Origin: an uncultured Bacilli bacterium
GTDB taxonomy: Bacteria; Bacillota_I; Bacilli_A; RFN20; CAG-631
Length of the DNA stretch: 64,000 bases
Direction: 5' to 3'
NCBI GenBank assembly: GCA_934201705.1
Contig: CAKPXF010000009.1
Coordinates: 23,015-87,014 of the forward strand
The translations under genes were made by a program, and so were the position numbers. The notes beneath the pieces are model-generated. The model searched no databases. It had not been told where the DNA came from and was given only the letters and a program-made list of their open reading frames with translations. Each line of letters begins with the position of its first letter. The stretch's first letter is position 1. Below, piece by piece: positions 1 to 9,928 of this stretch.

Positions 1-236
1 CTTTCATCGAGCTTATTATTTTTAAATGTCCCCGTTAATTCGTATTTATTTGAATAAGTTAAAGTTCCTACTCCATCAAATTCATTATTTCTTTTTTCAC
101 CACTATATGAAACATTACTACTAATCTTTTCATTTTTAACAATTGTTGGATCAATATATGAATTGCTAGTAGCATTATTACAAGATGCTAATAAAAGTAA
201 AACTATACTATAAATTTTTATTTTATTTTTCTTCAT
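1..236 (-). CDS. MORN-repeat lipoprotein, N-terminal part (runs off window)
   Basis: The reading frame starts at the ATG at 236 and runs off the left edge, so only about 78 residues are visible. A short signal peptide ends in a lipobox (LLASC), predicting a lipid-anchored surface protein. After a polar stretch comes a MORN-like unit (YSGEKRNNEFDGVGTLTY), very like the same region of the gene just upstream (238-1776), so the two are tandem paralogues. The start lies 1 base after the stop of that gene, which argues for co-transcription. Function is unknown; a C-terminal enzyme domain could lie outside the window. Confidence 0.8.
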   Translation of the reverse strand, partial: MKKNKIKIYSIVLLLLASCNNATSNSYIDPTIVKNEKISSNVSYSGEKRNNEFDGVGTLTYSNKYELTGTFKNNKLDE

Positions 237-237
237 A

Positions 238-1776
238 TTAGTTTCCCTCATTATCAATAAAATCTCTTATAATTTTCGACCATAGCTGATATCCTTTATC
301 ATTCATATGTAAGCCATCATTTAAAAAATAAGAGCTTAAATTATCAACTGGTACAAAATTATCTATATCTACTAAGGTAACGCTTCTTGTATCGATTACT
401 TTAACATTATCATATTTATTACTCATCAAATAAAATAAATCATTTAATTGATCTCTATAAATAAATGTTTTTTGTGTAGCTACTGTATATATTTGGGTTA
501 CAAAATATATTTTAGTATTTGGCATATCCGTTTTAACCATTTCTATAAATTTTATAAGTGAGTCTTCTATCATATCAAAGCTTGCATTATTGGCATAATC
601 ATTACCAGCTGTATGCATTATTATAGTGTCAGGTGTATAAGGCTTTACTAGTGTTTCATAATAATTTAACCAATCAGCTGTTGTTGAACCACCACAGCCA
701 ACATTTAAAGCATCATATTCGCCAAAATATTTTGAAAATGGAGTATCTATATTAGAATTCATAAATTCCATATATGATGAACCAACAAATAAGTATTTAT
801 GGTGCTTATATTCATATTTTTTATCAGTTAAATATTTATCATAATCCTCTCTAAATCTTAAATACTTACTTTCCATTGACATATCATAGCCTTCAATTAG
901 TTTAAAATCTTGATATTGATATTCACCTATTATATGGCAGCTAGAAAAGTATCCTTTAGCAAAACTTGTTGGATTACCATTACTATCTTTATAATACATT
1001 ATGCCATTACCATAAATCCAACCATTTATAGAATAGTCAAATTCACCAACATATTTATATAGCTTATTGTCTCTACTACTTCCCCAAACACCAGCATCAA
1101 AGTTAGTATTTGAAAAATCCATTTCACCATAGCCTTTTCTTAAAAAATCACTTCCAGTATATAATAATTGCCCTGTGTATACTGAATCATCATTGTATTT
1201 AACTTGGCCATATCCTAATTGGTTACCAACAAATGATGACAATGTTTTCATTACACCAGTAAAATATAAAATTCCAAGCCCCTTCTTTTGATTATTTTCA
1301 TAATATATCGTCCCTGTTTCACCAATATTACTACCATTTACAAATGAACCTACATAATATGAATTCCCAAGTAATTTCATTTTTCCATTAGGATCATTAA
1401 ATAAATTATCTTTAAATTTTCCTGTATATACATTAACACCAACACCATAGTCATAAGTTCCTTCAATATAGCTAATGTTGTAATTGTCATCTAAAGAGAT
1501 TTTTCCAATAAACTTATCCTTACTAGACATAATCTTATGCGTTGAATCTTTAGTGTTGTCAACTTGACCATTTACAATAAAGGTTGTTAATGTATCATTA
1601 TTTCTATATTTAAATGTTCCTTCACCATCAGGATTACCATTTTTAAGCATGCCTGTATAAGTAACATTATAATTTAAACGATAATTTTTAACCTTTTTCT
1701 CATTTATTATTTGATTAGTATTGCTATTACAAGAAATTAATAAAGGTAATAGCAATAAGATTTTATTATATTTCAT
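238..1776 (-). CDS. MORN-repeat lipoprotein with C-terminal SGNH/GDSL hydrolase
   Basis: This is a 512-residue predicted surface lipoprotein. The signal peptide ends at a lipobox with Cys16 (LLISC). Residues of about 40-290 hold MORN-like units (for example YTGMLKNGNPDGEGTF). The C-terminal part, from about residue 325, has the SGNH blocks: FVGSSYMEF (nucleophile Ser), GCGGSTTADW (Gly block), HTAGNDYANN (Asn block) and NDGLHMNDKGY with Asp487 and His490. SGNH enzymes of this type usually act as esterases, often on acetylated polysaccharides; the substrate here is inferred only from the adjacent arabinofuranosidase. The gene follows the GH51 gene by 13 bases on the same strand. Confidence 0.87.
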   Translation of the reverse strand: MKYNKILLLLPLLISCNSNTNQIINEKKVKNYRLNYNVTYTGMLKNGNPDGEGTFKYRNNDTLTTFIVNGQVDNTKDSTHKIMSSKDKFIGKISLDDNYNISYIEGTYDYGVGVNVYTGKFKDNLFNDPNGKMKLLGNSYYVGSFVNGSNIGETGTIYYENNQKKGLGILYFTGVMKTLSSFVGNQLGYGQVKYNDDSVYTGQLLYTGSDFLRKGYGEMDFSNTNFDAGVWGSSRDNKLYKYVGEFDYSINGWIYGNGIMYYKDSNGNPTSFAKGYFSSCHIIGEYQYQDFKLIEGYDMSMESKYLRFREDYDKYLTDKKYEYKHHKYLFVGSSYMEFMNSNIDTPFSKYFGEYDALNVGCGGSTTADWLNYYETLVKPYTPDTIIMHTAGNDYANNASFDMIEDSLIKFIEMVKTDMPNTKIYFVTQIYTVATQKTFIYRDQLNDLFYLMSNKYDNVKVIDTRSVTLVDIDNFVPVDNLSSYFLNDGLHMNDKGYQLWSKIIRDFIDNEGN

Positions 1777-1789
1777 AATTTATTTCCCT

Positions 1790-3703
1790 TTAAATTTTTA
1801 CTTTAATAAGTGTTATAGAATATGGTGCAACATAGCATGAATTATTCGATGTATCGTTAGAAACATAAATTAATTCATCACCAGTTGCTTCAAATGATGA
1901 TGCTGTTACATAGCTTCTACTTACATATTCTTTAATATTTTTATTTGTTATTTTAAGTGTTTTAGCTGATGTATTAATAATTGAAAATGTCATAGCATCA
2001 TTATCCTCATTAATAGTAGCACTAACTTCAACATAGTCATTTAGTTTAGTAGTATTAGCAGTAACCTTAATATAATGATTTTCCATATTATTACTATAAA
2101 GCATACAAGCATAGCCACTACCTTCTAAATAAGCTTTATTATTACTTGTATAGATTTGACCCTGAATAGCATTTATAGTTGATGAATAGCAAGCCACATC
2201 TACAACATCAGAATTTGCTATAAAGACATTTAAGCAAGAAGCAACCCCCATCCCATCCTTTAAGCGTGATTGAGTGTTTGCATTTTCATAAGCATACTCA
2301 TCAATTGACATCTTAACATTTTCATTGTTTTTTAAATTTCTATGAAGCTTTATTCGCATTTCTGCTTGATTCTTTAATGATTTAATATGGTCACTTACAG
2401 AATCTTCCTTTCTTGTTGCATAAAAATGCTCGCTTAACAAATCAATATTATCCTTACAGTTATTAAGCATTGCTTGCGACCAGCTTGAATAATTATCGCC
2501 AACACCAATAATCTTTATATCTTTTGAAACACTTTTTATTCCATTTGCTATTTCATTATGCTTTTTAACATATTCATTAATTCCCATATGGCCTAATTGC
2601 CAAGAGCCATTCATTTCATTCCCAATTGAAATGTATTTTACATTATAAGGCTCCTTAGATGGTCGCATGCTAGCATATTTTCCTTCTGTTCCATTTAAAT
2701 ATGAAATTTCATCAATTGCCATTTTGACACTTCCAAGTCCTGAATTTAAAACAACATTTGGTGTAGCATTTAAATAGTTACACATATAAATAAATTCATC
2801 AATTCCAAAGTCATTTGGCTCATATACGCTATAAAAACCATTAGCTTCAATGTTTGTTAAATCAGCCATTAATCTATCATTATCATCCTTAAAATCTTCA
2901 ATTCTTCCAGCATAGTTTAAATTTCTTTTTGTAACTCTTTTATCTTTATCTAATAAGCCATCATAAAAATCATATCCAGAAACGAAGTTCCCACCAGGCC
3001 AACGATAAAAAGGTGCATTTAATTCCTTTAATAATTGTAATGTATCATAACGCATGCCATTAATATTATCATTTTTCATTAAAGATAGTGAATCTATTAA
3101 AAAATCACCATCTAATGAAGTAAAAGATATTGTATATTTTCCTTGATTTTTAATACTTACATCATATTCATATTTTTTATAATCAGTGGAATTAATTGTA
3201 ATTGTTTTACTTATAGCATCAGTAGCGTTTTTTAATGAAACAACTAAGGTTCCTTTCCCTTTTGCATAAAAATAGCCATTATAAGTACTATTTTCTTGCA
3301 AAACCAAACCTCTTTGGCTCATTATTGCTTCATTTATAAAATGAGCAGCATATGTACCACTATAAGTATCTACGCTTTCACTTAACACACTTTTATTGTT
3401 ATCATTTTTCCATTGTGATACATCATTTCCAATTGGTGCTACAAATTTTCTATCAAGTATTTCTTCAGCATAAATGCCATTATAAATACAACGCTCAATA
3501 TGTTCAATGAATGTACCATAAATATTCTTTGATATTTCATTTTTACTATAAGATGATGGAGTGAAAAATAATTTCAATTCATCATAAGATATTTCCTCAT
3601 TTGAGCTATTTTCATTATTAGTTGATGATTCATTTGTAGTATTACATGAAATTAAGCATCCACATAACGATAAGCATAATAGCAATCTTTTTTTAGTAAT
3701 CAT
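1790..3703 (-). CDS. GH51 alpha-L-arabinofuranosidase, lipoprotein
   Basis: GH51 enzymes release terminal L-arabinofuranosyl residues from arabinan or arabinoxylan. The N-terminal enzyme segment (IYGTFIEHIERCIYNGIYAE) is typical of the family. GNEMNGSWQLGHM near residue 362 carries the acid/base Glu, and SIDEYAYEN near 467 is the nucleophile Glu segment. Length, about 637 residues, suits a GH51 enzyme with its beta-sandwich domain. Unlike the many cytoplasmic GH51 enzymes, this one has a lipoprotein signal peptide (LISC, Cys20), so it should act outside the membrane. I chose the ATG at 3703, with GGATGGAG five bases upstream; a GTG two codons earlier is possible. Confidence 0.9.
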   Translation of the reverse strand: MITKKRLLLCLSLCGCLISCNTTNESSTNNENSSNEEISYDELKLFFTPSSYSKNEISKNIYGTFIEHIERCIYNGIYAEEILDRKFVAPIGNDVSQWKNDNNKSVLSESVDTYSGTYAAHFINEAIMSQRGLVLQENSTYNGYFYAKGKGTLVVSLKNATDAISKTITINSTDYKKYEYDVSIKNQGKYTISFTSLDGDFLIDSLSLMKNDNINGMRYDTLQLLKELNAPFYRWPGGNFVSGYDFYDGLLDKDKRVTKRNLNYAGRIEDFKDDNDRLMADLTNIEANGFYSVYEPNDFGIDEFIYMCNYLNATPNVVLNSGLGSVKMAIDEISYLNGTEGKYASMRPSKEPYNVKYISIGNEMNGSWQLGHMGINEYVKKHNEIANGIKSVSKDIKIIGVGDNYSSWSQAMLNNCKDNIDLLSEHFYATRKEDSVSDHIKSLKNQAEMRIKLHRNLKNNENVKMSIDEYAYENANTQSRLKDGMGVASCLNVFIANSDVVDVACYSSTINAIQGQIYTSNNKAYLEGSGYACMLYSNNMENHYIKVTANTTKLNDYVEVSATINEDNDAMTFSIINTSAKTLKITNKNIKEYVSRSYVTASSFEATGDELIYVSNDTSNNSCYVAPYSITLIKVKI

Positions 3704-3725
3704 AATCACTCCATCCTTTCAAAAA

Positions 3726-5900
3726 TTAATTAAAATTTTTTGTTAAATCTAATACACCATCAGCTTGATACTCTTTTAATAAATCTTCCTTTTTAAAAGT
3801 TTCATCTTTAGTTAAACTGCTAGCAGCCCAATCCCAATTACCAACTACATAGCCATATGGTGTGCCATCGGTATTTTTAATATACATAATGCCTTTTCCA
3901 TAAAACCAGCCATGGTTAATTGTATCAAAGCCTCCGACATATCTATCGAATATTTTAGTATTTAATACTTCAGCTGTTTGATTTGTATAATTAACAAACC
4001 AGCCACAGGCTTCAGTACTTGTCCAAACATTTTCACCTTGGCCTACACGTTGGAAATTACCATCACCTAAGTATAAAACATCACCCTCATAATATTGTCC
4101 GCCAAAATTGATTTTTCCTTTTCCTGTTGTATTAGCTTTTGGATAAGCCATTCCTTCCATTTCTCCAGTAAAGTATTGAATGCCATTTTCATTAGTATGA
4201 TAACTTTTAAAAATATAAGTTCCTATTTGATTAGCAGTTGTACCATTTACAAATTTACCTCTATAAGAATTTGCATCTTTATGATCACCAGTAGTTGACC
4301 AAGAAAAGAAACCATTTTCATCCTCAAACGTATCATTTACAAACTTTCCTTCATAATACATATTGTTTGGATAAGTAAAACGACCTTCTTTTTTTGTGCC
4401 ATCAGCATTTAGCTTTCCAACAAATTTTGAACCATCATCATATGTAATTTCGCTAATAAAGCTTTTTGTAATATTTAAAATGCCATCAGCTTGATACTCT
4501 TTTAATAAATCTTCCTTTTTAAATGTTTCATTTTCAGTTAAAGTAGCTGCTTTCCAATCCCAATTACCAACTACATAACCAAATGGAGTACCATCAGTAT
4601 TTTTAATATACATAATACCTTTTCCATAAAACCAGCCATGGTTAACTGTATCAAAGCCACCGACATATCTATCGAATACTTTAGTATTTAATACTTCAGC
4701 TGTTTGATTTGTATAATTAGCAAACCAGCCACAGGCTTCAGTACTTGTCCAAACGTTTTCACCTTGGCCTACACGTTGGAAATTATCATCACCTAAGTAT
4801 AAAACATCACCCTCATAATATTGTCCGCCAAAATTGATTTTTCCTTTTCCTGTTGTATTGGCCTTTGGATAAGCCATTCCTTCCATTTCACCAGTAAAGT
4901 ATTGAATTCCATCTCCATTATTATAAAATGAAGGAAATGTATAAGTACCAATTAAACCATCTGTTGTATTATTTTCAAATCTTCCTCTATAAGATGGACC
5001 ATCCTTTAATTCACCAGTAGTTGACCAAGAAAATAAACCATTTTCATCTTCAAATTTATCGTTTACAAACTTTCCTTCATAGTACATGTTATTTGGGTAT
5101 GTTAAACGCCCTTGACATCTTGTACCATCATTATTTATAGCTCCAACAAATTTTGAACCATCCTCATAGGCTATTTCTCCATATAAAGATTTAGTAATAT
5201 TTAATACTCCTTCAGCTTGATATTCTTCTAGCAAATCTTCTTTTTTAAATGTTTCGTCTTTAGTTAAAGTGCCTGCTTTCCAATCCCAATTACCAACTAC
5301 ATAACCAAATGGAGTACCATCAGTATTTTTAATATACATAATACCTTTTCCATAAAACCAGCCATGGTTAACTGTATCAAAGCCACCGACATATCTATCG
5401 AATACTTTAGTATTTAATACTTCAGCTGTTTGATTTGTGTAATTAGCAAACCAACCACAATTTTCAATATCACTCCAAACATTTTCACCTTGTCCTACAC
5501 GTTGGAAATTGTTGTTTCCTAAATATACAACATCGCCTTCATAATATTGTCCACCAAAATTAATTTTACCTTTTCCAGTTGCACCAACAGCTGGGAAAGC
5601 AAAGCCCTCTATTTTACCAGTCCAATATTGAAGTCCTGTTCCATTACTATAAAATGATGGGAATGTATATGTTCCTTCTTGTCCGTTAGGTGTTCCATTT
5701 ACAAATTTTCCTCTATAAGAGTTTCCGTTTTTATAATCACCAGTAGTTGACCAAGAAAAGAAACCATCTTCATCTTCAAAATTATCATTTACAAATTTAC
5801 CTTCATAGTACATTTTATTAGTATATGTTAAGCGGCCTTCTTTTCTCGTAAAATCATCATTTACTAAGCCTTCATAAACAGTTCCATCATTATAAACGTA
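3726..5900 (-). repeat. Three tandem 726-bp coding repeats
   Basis: The same landmark (CCAACTACAT, within the GYVVGNWDW codons) occurs at 3841, 4567 and 5293, spacing 726 bp each time, which is exactly 242 codons. The last third of each unit is nearly identical at DNA level, while the first part has diverged more. The arrangement suggests recent duplication or gene conversion and makes the copy number likely to vary between strains. The outer boundary near 5900 is approximate. Confidence 0.9.
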
Positions 5901-6464
5901 TTTAGCTTTTCCAATAGGCTTTCCTTGCTCCACTAAAACAGTCCATTTTCCACCATTTTTATCTTCTTTATTTACCCAATTTTCAATACTATAAGTAAAT
6001 TCTGCTGCCTTTGAATCATCATAAGTTTCATTTCCAATAGCAATTACTTTAATAATATAATTTCCTTCATCGTTTACTGCATTAATTGTACTACCACTTG
6101 TGATTTCTACGTAATCATTAATTGTAATATCATCTTTAAAAATTGCAGCCTTATAGCAACTAGCATTAAAAACCTCATCAAATGAAATAACAAATTTGCT
6201 ATTATCCTCACTTGATCTAACAACATTTAAATTTGTAGGAGCCTGTAATGCTTCCTTTTCAGTGGTTGATGAATCTTCACTGCTTGACTTATCAATTGAT
6301 GAGCTATCTTCTATACTACTGCTTGATTCATCTGTGGTTTTTGAACTATCCTCAACCATAGAACTTGAAGGTAACTCTTCACTGCTTGGATTATTTTGAT
6401 TATTACAACCAACAACACCTAATGAAAATGCCATTAATACTGTTAATAAATTAATTTTCTTCAT
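3726..6464 (-). CDS. Surface lipoprotein with three near-identical MORN modules
   Basis: The protein is about 912 residues, starting at the ATG at 6464 after AAAAGGAG; an upstream in-frame extension is rejected because it lacks a ribosome site and would overlap the GH2 gene. The signal peptide ends at Cys20 (GVVGC). A Ser/Asp-rich linker (about 22-70) and a fibronectin-III-like stretch (APTNLNVVRSSEDNSKFVIS) precede three tandem modules of about 242 residues. Each contains MORN units such as YYEGKFVND, GGQYYEGDV and YVGGFD, and an almost invariant end (GKGIMYIKNTDGTP). MORN units often bind lipids or proteins in eukaryotes; a carbohydrate-binding or scaffold role here is inference from the operon. 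Confidence 0.85.
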   Translation of the reverse strand: MKKINLLTVLMAFSLGVVGCNNQNNPSSEELPSSSMVEDSSKTTDESSSSIEDSSSIDKSSSEDSSTTEKEALQAPTNLNVVRSSEDNSKFVISFDEVFNASCYKAAIFKDDITINDYVEITSGSTINAVNDEGNYIIKVIAIGNETYDDSKAAEFTYSIENWVNKEDKNGGKWTVLVEQGKPIGKAKYVYNDGTVYEGLVNDDFTRKEGRLTYTNKMYYEGKFVNDNFEDEDGFFSWSTTGDYKNGNSYRGKFVNGTPNGQEGTYTFPSFYSNGTGLQYWTGKIEGFAFPAVGATGKGKINFGGQYYEGDVVYLGNNNFQRVGQGENVWSDIENCGWFANYTNQTAEVLNTKVFDRYVGGFDTVNHGWFYGKGIMYIKNTDGTPFGYVVGNWDWKAGTLTKDETFKKEDLLEEYQAEGVLNITKSLYGEIAYEDGSKFVGAINNDGTRCQGRLTYPNNMYYEGKFVNDKFEDENGLFSWSTTGELKDGPSYRGRFENNTTDGLIGTYTFPSFYNNGDGIQYFTGEMEGMAYPKANTTGKGKINFGGQYYEGDVLYLGDDNFQRVGQGENVWTSTEACGWFANYTNQTAEVLNTKVFDRYVGGFDTVNHGWFYGKGIMYIKNTDGTPFGYVVGNWDWKAATLTENETFKKEDLLKEYQADGILNITKSFISEITYDDGSKFVGKLNADGTKKEGRFTYPNNMYYEGKFVNDTFEDENGFFSWSTTGDHKDANSYRGKFVNGTTANQIGTYIFKSYHTNENGIQYFTGEMEGMAYPKANTTGKGKINFGGQYYEGDVLYLGDGNFQRVGQGENVWTSTEACGWFVNYTNQTAEVLNTKIFDRYVGGFDTINHGWFYGKGIMYIKNTDGTPYGYVVGNWDWAASSLTKDETFKKEDLLKEYQADGVLDLTKNFN

Positions 6465-6498
6465 GTTTTTCTCCTTTTTATTTGTATTTTTTAGCAAA

Positions 6499-8202
6499 TT
6501 ATTTATTTGCTTTATAATAATTTCCATTTACAATACTTTTAACTTCATCAATTGGTAGCTTTAGCTTTCTATTTGCATAAACTAAGCCATTTGTTTCTTG
6601 CTCAACATCAGCAAGTTGAGTATAGCAAAAGCCCGATAAATAATTTAATTTGTATATTGCCTTAAATAAATCATTCATTCTATTTTTTAAGGTGTCTAAA
6701 TTATTAGCTTTATCTCCGTATCCCCAACCATCTTGATCTTGAATGGCTATTCCTCCAAATTCCGTTAGCATGATTGGTTGGTTTTGATATTTATTATTAT
6801 TTGCAAAGGCTTTTCCATAGCCATTAACTATATAATTATTTGTAATATTATCTTTATCGTTATAGCATTTATAGAATTCATTAGCATCTTGCTGATATTC
6901 ATGTAATGATAAAATATCAGTGTTTGATAAATTAAACCAGCCATCATTAGCAATAACTAGCCTTGTATCATCATATTTTTTAACTTTATCTTTTAATAAT
7001 GACACATAGCTTTGTACTTCTTCATTATTGTTAATTTGAGGAATTCCCCATGATTCATTAAAGATTACATAGGTAATAATTGATGGTGAATTATAATTTT
7101 GATCAATTATATTAAATAAATCATTATTAATTTCTTCCTTCATTTTATTTGAATATTCATAGCATGAAGGAAGCTCACTCCACAAAAGAAAGCCAAATCT
7201 ATCAGCTAAATAGTAAAGTAGTGGTTGTTCAACCTTTTGATGGATTCTGCAACCATTAAAGCCAAATTCCTTCATTAGGTTAAAATCTTGTAAAATGTTT
7301 TCCTTTGTTAATGTTAAACCTTGATCCTTATAATATCCTTGATTTAATATGAATTTTAAGAATTCTTTTTGATTATTTAAATAAATAAAGCCATTATTTA
7401 CTTTAACGCTTCTAAAGCCAAAATATGTTTCAACACAATCAGCATTACTTGAATTTAATGTTAATTTTACATCATATAAATTTGGGTTGTTTAATGACCA
7501 TAACTTAACGTTATCAATTTTAAAGTTTCCTTTATATAAAATATCATCCTTTAAGGTAAAAGATTTAATTATTTCGTTATCAAAGTAAATCTCAATTCTT
7601 AATAATTCTTTTCCAGTAGTTTTAATTTCATAATTTACATTACCATTTTCATCACCTGAGAATTTTGCATATTCTATATGTTTATTTCCACATTTTTCAA
7701 GATAAATCGATTGATAAATTCCAGTTGTTTGCACATACCAGCATTCGTGGCTATCTTTTATTTCTCTTTGCTTACCGCGTAACTGCTCTTTTGAAAATGA
7801 ATCATGCACATCTACTTTTAAAACATTATTACCTTTTTTAATAAATTTTGATACATCAAAAGAAAATGAAGTAAAACCGCCTTTATGAAAGCCAACATAG
7901 TAATCATTCAAGTACACATTACATTCATAATCAACGGCATTAAAGTGAAGTAAATAATTTGTTGTTTCAGTAATTTCAAAATTTATTTCATACAAAACAT
8001 GCTTATACATATTTTGATCATTAATTCCACTTTTTAAGGTTTCATAAGAAAATGGAAGTAATATTTTGTTTTTAGATTTTATTAAATCTGTTTCATTATC
8101 ATATATATAAAAATCACATTCTTTATCTAATAATTGATAATCTTTTCTTCTCCATCTAGGATTTGGATAATCATAATATTTAATGTCTTCTTTTTTAATC
8201 AT
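6499..8202 (-). CDS. GH2-family glycoside hydrolase, cytoplasmic
   Basis: This 567-residue protein has the three-part core of GH2 enzymes: an N-terminal sugar-binding jelly roll (YECNVYLNDYYVGFHKGGF), an immunoglobulin-like domain (about 190-280) and a TIM barrel. FNESWGIPQ near residue 380 holds the acid/base Glu, and LTEFGG near 481 holds the nucleophile Glu. There is no signal peptide, so it should act on oligosaccharides brought in by the neighbouring ABC transporter. Beta-galactosidase, beta-glucuronidase or a related activity cannot be told apart from sequence alone. Its start overlaps the stop of the upstream permease (ATGA), a sign of translational coupling. Confidence 0.9.
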   Translation of the reverse strand: MIKKEDIKYYDYPNPRWRRKDYQLLDKECDFYIYDNETDLIKSKNKILLPFSYETLKSGINDQNMYKHVLYEINFEITETTNYLLHFNAVDYECNVYLNDYYVGFHKGGFTSFSFDVSKFIKKGNNVLKVDVHDSFSKEQLRGKQREIKDSHECWYVQTTGIYQSIYLEKCGNKHIEYAKFSGDENGNVNYEIKTTGKELLRIEIYFDNEIIKSFTLKDDILYKGNFKIDNVKLWSLNNPNLYDVKLTLNSSNADCVETYFGFRSVKVNNGFIYLNNQKEFLKFILNQGYYKDQGLTLTKENILQDFNLMKEFGFNGCRIHQKVEQPLLYYLADRFGFLLWSELPSCYEYSNKMKEEINNDLFNIIDQNYNSPSIITYVIFNESWGIPQINNNEEVQSYVSLLKDKVKKYDDTRLVIANDGWFNLSNTDILSLHEYQQDANEFYKCYNDKDNITNNYIVNGYGKAFANNNKYQNQPIMLTEFGGIAIQDQDGWGYGDKANNLDTLKNRMNDLFKAIYKLNYLSGFCYTQLADVEQETNGLVYANRKLKLPIDEVKSIVNGNYYKANK

Positions 8203-9026
8203 CCCTTTATACCTCCACTATTTCCTTCAACAAAATACTTTTGACCAAAAATGAATATTACAATGATAGGAAGTGCTGAAATAAAAGCACAGGCCATTAG
8301 TATTCCTTTCATCGATGTATCACTCATAATTGTTAAATATAGTCCTGAAGCTATAGTTCTACTGCTATCGCCTTCAGTAACAATTAATGGCCATAAGAAA
8401 TCATTCCATGCTCCTTGAAATGTAAATAATATTAATGAAATTAAAACTGGCTTACACATTGGCATAATAACTCTTGCATAAACAGTTAAATCACTTGCCC
8501 CATCAATACGTGCTGCTTCATCATAATCAAATGGAATATCCATCATAAACTGCCTTAATAAAAATACTCCACCAACTCCTGAAAGCCCTGGTAAAATCAT
8601 AGCTAATAAGCTATTATATAATCCAAGCTTACTAATAATTATGAAATTTGGAACAATATTAATAATTCCTGGAATTACCATTGAAACTAAGCATAGATTA
8701 AACAAGATTTTTTGCCCTTTGAATTTTAATCTTGTAAAAGCAAAGGCTGCAAGAGAGGCAATCAATATGTATATAAATGTCTGACTAAATGAAACTATAA
8801 ACGAATTTTTAAGCCACGTAAACAAGTAAGGTGATCTATCTTTAACTTTAATAAAATTCTCAATTGTTATTCCTTTAAAAAATGTATTAAAGCCTTCAAA
8901 CATATGAGGAATATTAACCTCTTTTTGAAAGGCTAGCATTAAACCAAATAAGCTAGGAGTTAATGATAGAATTGTACAAATAATAACTAAGGTGTAAACG
9001 ATAGCATTAAATTTAGTGCTTCTCAT
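8199..9026 (-). CDS. Sugar ABC transporter permease (MalG type)
   Basis: This 275-residue inner-membrane protein has about six hydrophobic segments. It carries the cytoplasmic EAA loop that docks to the ATPase (EAARIDGASDLTVYARVIMP), the hallmark of carbohydrate uptake permeases of the CUT1 group. It pairs with the MalF-type permease encoded just upstream, whose 3' end overlaps this start by 14 bases. Stop TGA overlaps the GH2 start codon. The substrate is probably an arabinose- or galactose-containing oligosaccharide, inferred from the linked hydrolases. Confidence 0.93.
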   Translation of the reverse strand: MRSTKFNAIVYTLVIICTILSLTPSLFGLMLAFQKEVNIPHMFEGFNTFFKGITIENFIKVKDRSPYLFTWLKNSFIVSFSQTFIYILIASLAAFAFTRLKFKGQKILFNLCLVSMVIPGIINIVPNFIIISKLGLYNSLLAMILPGLSGVGGVFLLRQFMMDIPFDYDEAARIDGASDLTVYARVIMPMCKPVLISLILFTFQGAWNDFLWPLIVTEGDSSRTIASGLYLTIMSDTSMKGILMACAFISALPIIVIFIFGQKYFVEGNSGGIKG

Positions 9027-9927
9027 TATTACTTCCCCCTTTATTTAAAGCAACCTTAAGTGAAAGTAGTGAAAATACTCCCATAATAGCTGCTAAAATT
9101 AAAGACATAGTACTAGCTCGTCCATATTTATTAGCCCCAAATGCCGTATTATAAATATTTTGAATAACAACCTCAGTAGAAGCAGTTCCAGGTGTTAACA
9201 CCATTGGTTGTCCCATAACATTAAAGCAAGATAGTATTGTCATTACTATTACATATGAAAATGTATTAGCAAGAGATGGTAATGTTACGTACATAACCTT
9301 TTTAAAACTATTAGCTCCATCAATATCAGCTGCTTCATATAATTCTTTAGGAATGTTTTGAAGGCCTGCTGTAAATAAAATCATATTGCCACCAATTCCC
9401 CACCATGTTGAAAGTAAAAATATCGATATCCATTGGTATGGTTGCGATGTTAACCAAGGTATTTCTTTTTTAAACATTAAATTAAATATTCCTGTATTTG
9501 AATCTAAAAAGATAATAAATATAATACCAACAGTTGTAATTGATAAAATGCCCGGAAAATAAATTAATGCTCTAGCTATAGAAAATCCTTTTAGCTTAAA
9601 GTTTAATAAATAAGCAATTAAAAATGGAATAATAATAAGTATTGGAACCTGAACGCCAACGAATAATAATGTATGGCCCATAGCCTTCCAATAGTATTCA
9701 CCAGTATATGATTTAAAATTGAATATCAATTTATAATTATCAAAATTATTCCATTTCATTATACTAATATCATCAGCACAATCAGTAAAACTTAAGATAA
9801 CTGTTAGTATTACTGGAACTAGGCAAAATGTCATAAAAAATATCATGTAAGGTAAGATAAATAAATATGGTGAAAGTATTTTAAATACCTTCTTCACATT
9901 AAATTTTTGAATTTTTAAATTATTCAT
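9013..9927 (-). CDS. Sugar ABC transporter permease (MalF type)
   Basis: This 304-residue membrane protein is the second half of the CUT1 permease pair. The EAA loop is visible (ELYEAADIDGANSFKKVMYV), and the N-terminal cytoplasmic tail followed by a strong hydrophobic segment (LFILPYMIFFMTFCLVPVIL) is typical. It starts 1 base before the end of the binding-protein gene's spacer, directly after the solute-binding lipoprotein gene. No ATP-binding subunit gene is in the cluster, so the pair presumably uses a shared MsmX-type ATPase encoded elsewhere, as many Firmicutes CUT1 systems do. Confidence 0.93.
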   Translation of the reverse strand: MNNLKIQKFNVKKVFKILSPYLFILPYMIFFMTFCLVPVILTVILSFTDCADDISIMKWNNFDNYKLIFNFKSYTGEYYWKAMGHTLLFVGVQVPILIIIPFLIAYLLNFKLKGFSIARALIYFPGILSITTVGIIFIIFLDSNTGIFNLMFKKEIPWLTSQPYQWISIFLLSTWWGIGGNMILFTAGLQNIPKELYEAADIDGANSFKKVMYVTLPSLANTFSYVIVMTILSCFNVMGQPMVLTPGTASTEVVIQNIYNTAFGANKYGRASTMSLILAAIMGVFSLLSLKVALNKGGSNNEKH

Positions 9928-9928
9928 A

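Noticed and set aside
4095..4298. Reading frame on the plus strand inside the MORN repeats
   Set aside because: It is the complement of repeated MORN codons, with no ribosome site and no recognised product.
3726..5900. A CRISPR-like or satellite repeat array
   Set aside because: The period is 726 bp, in frame with a MORN-protein gene; there are no short spacers and no cas genes.
6196..6399. Reading frame on the plus strand opposite the Ser-rich linker
   Set aside because: It arises from the complement of Ser/Asp-rich codons and has no ribosome site.
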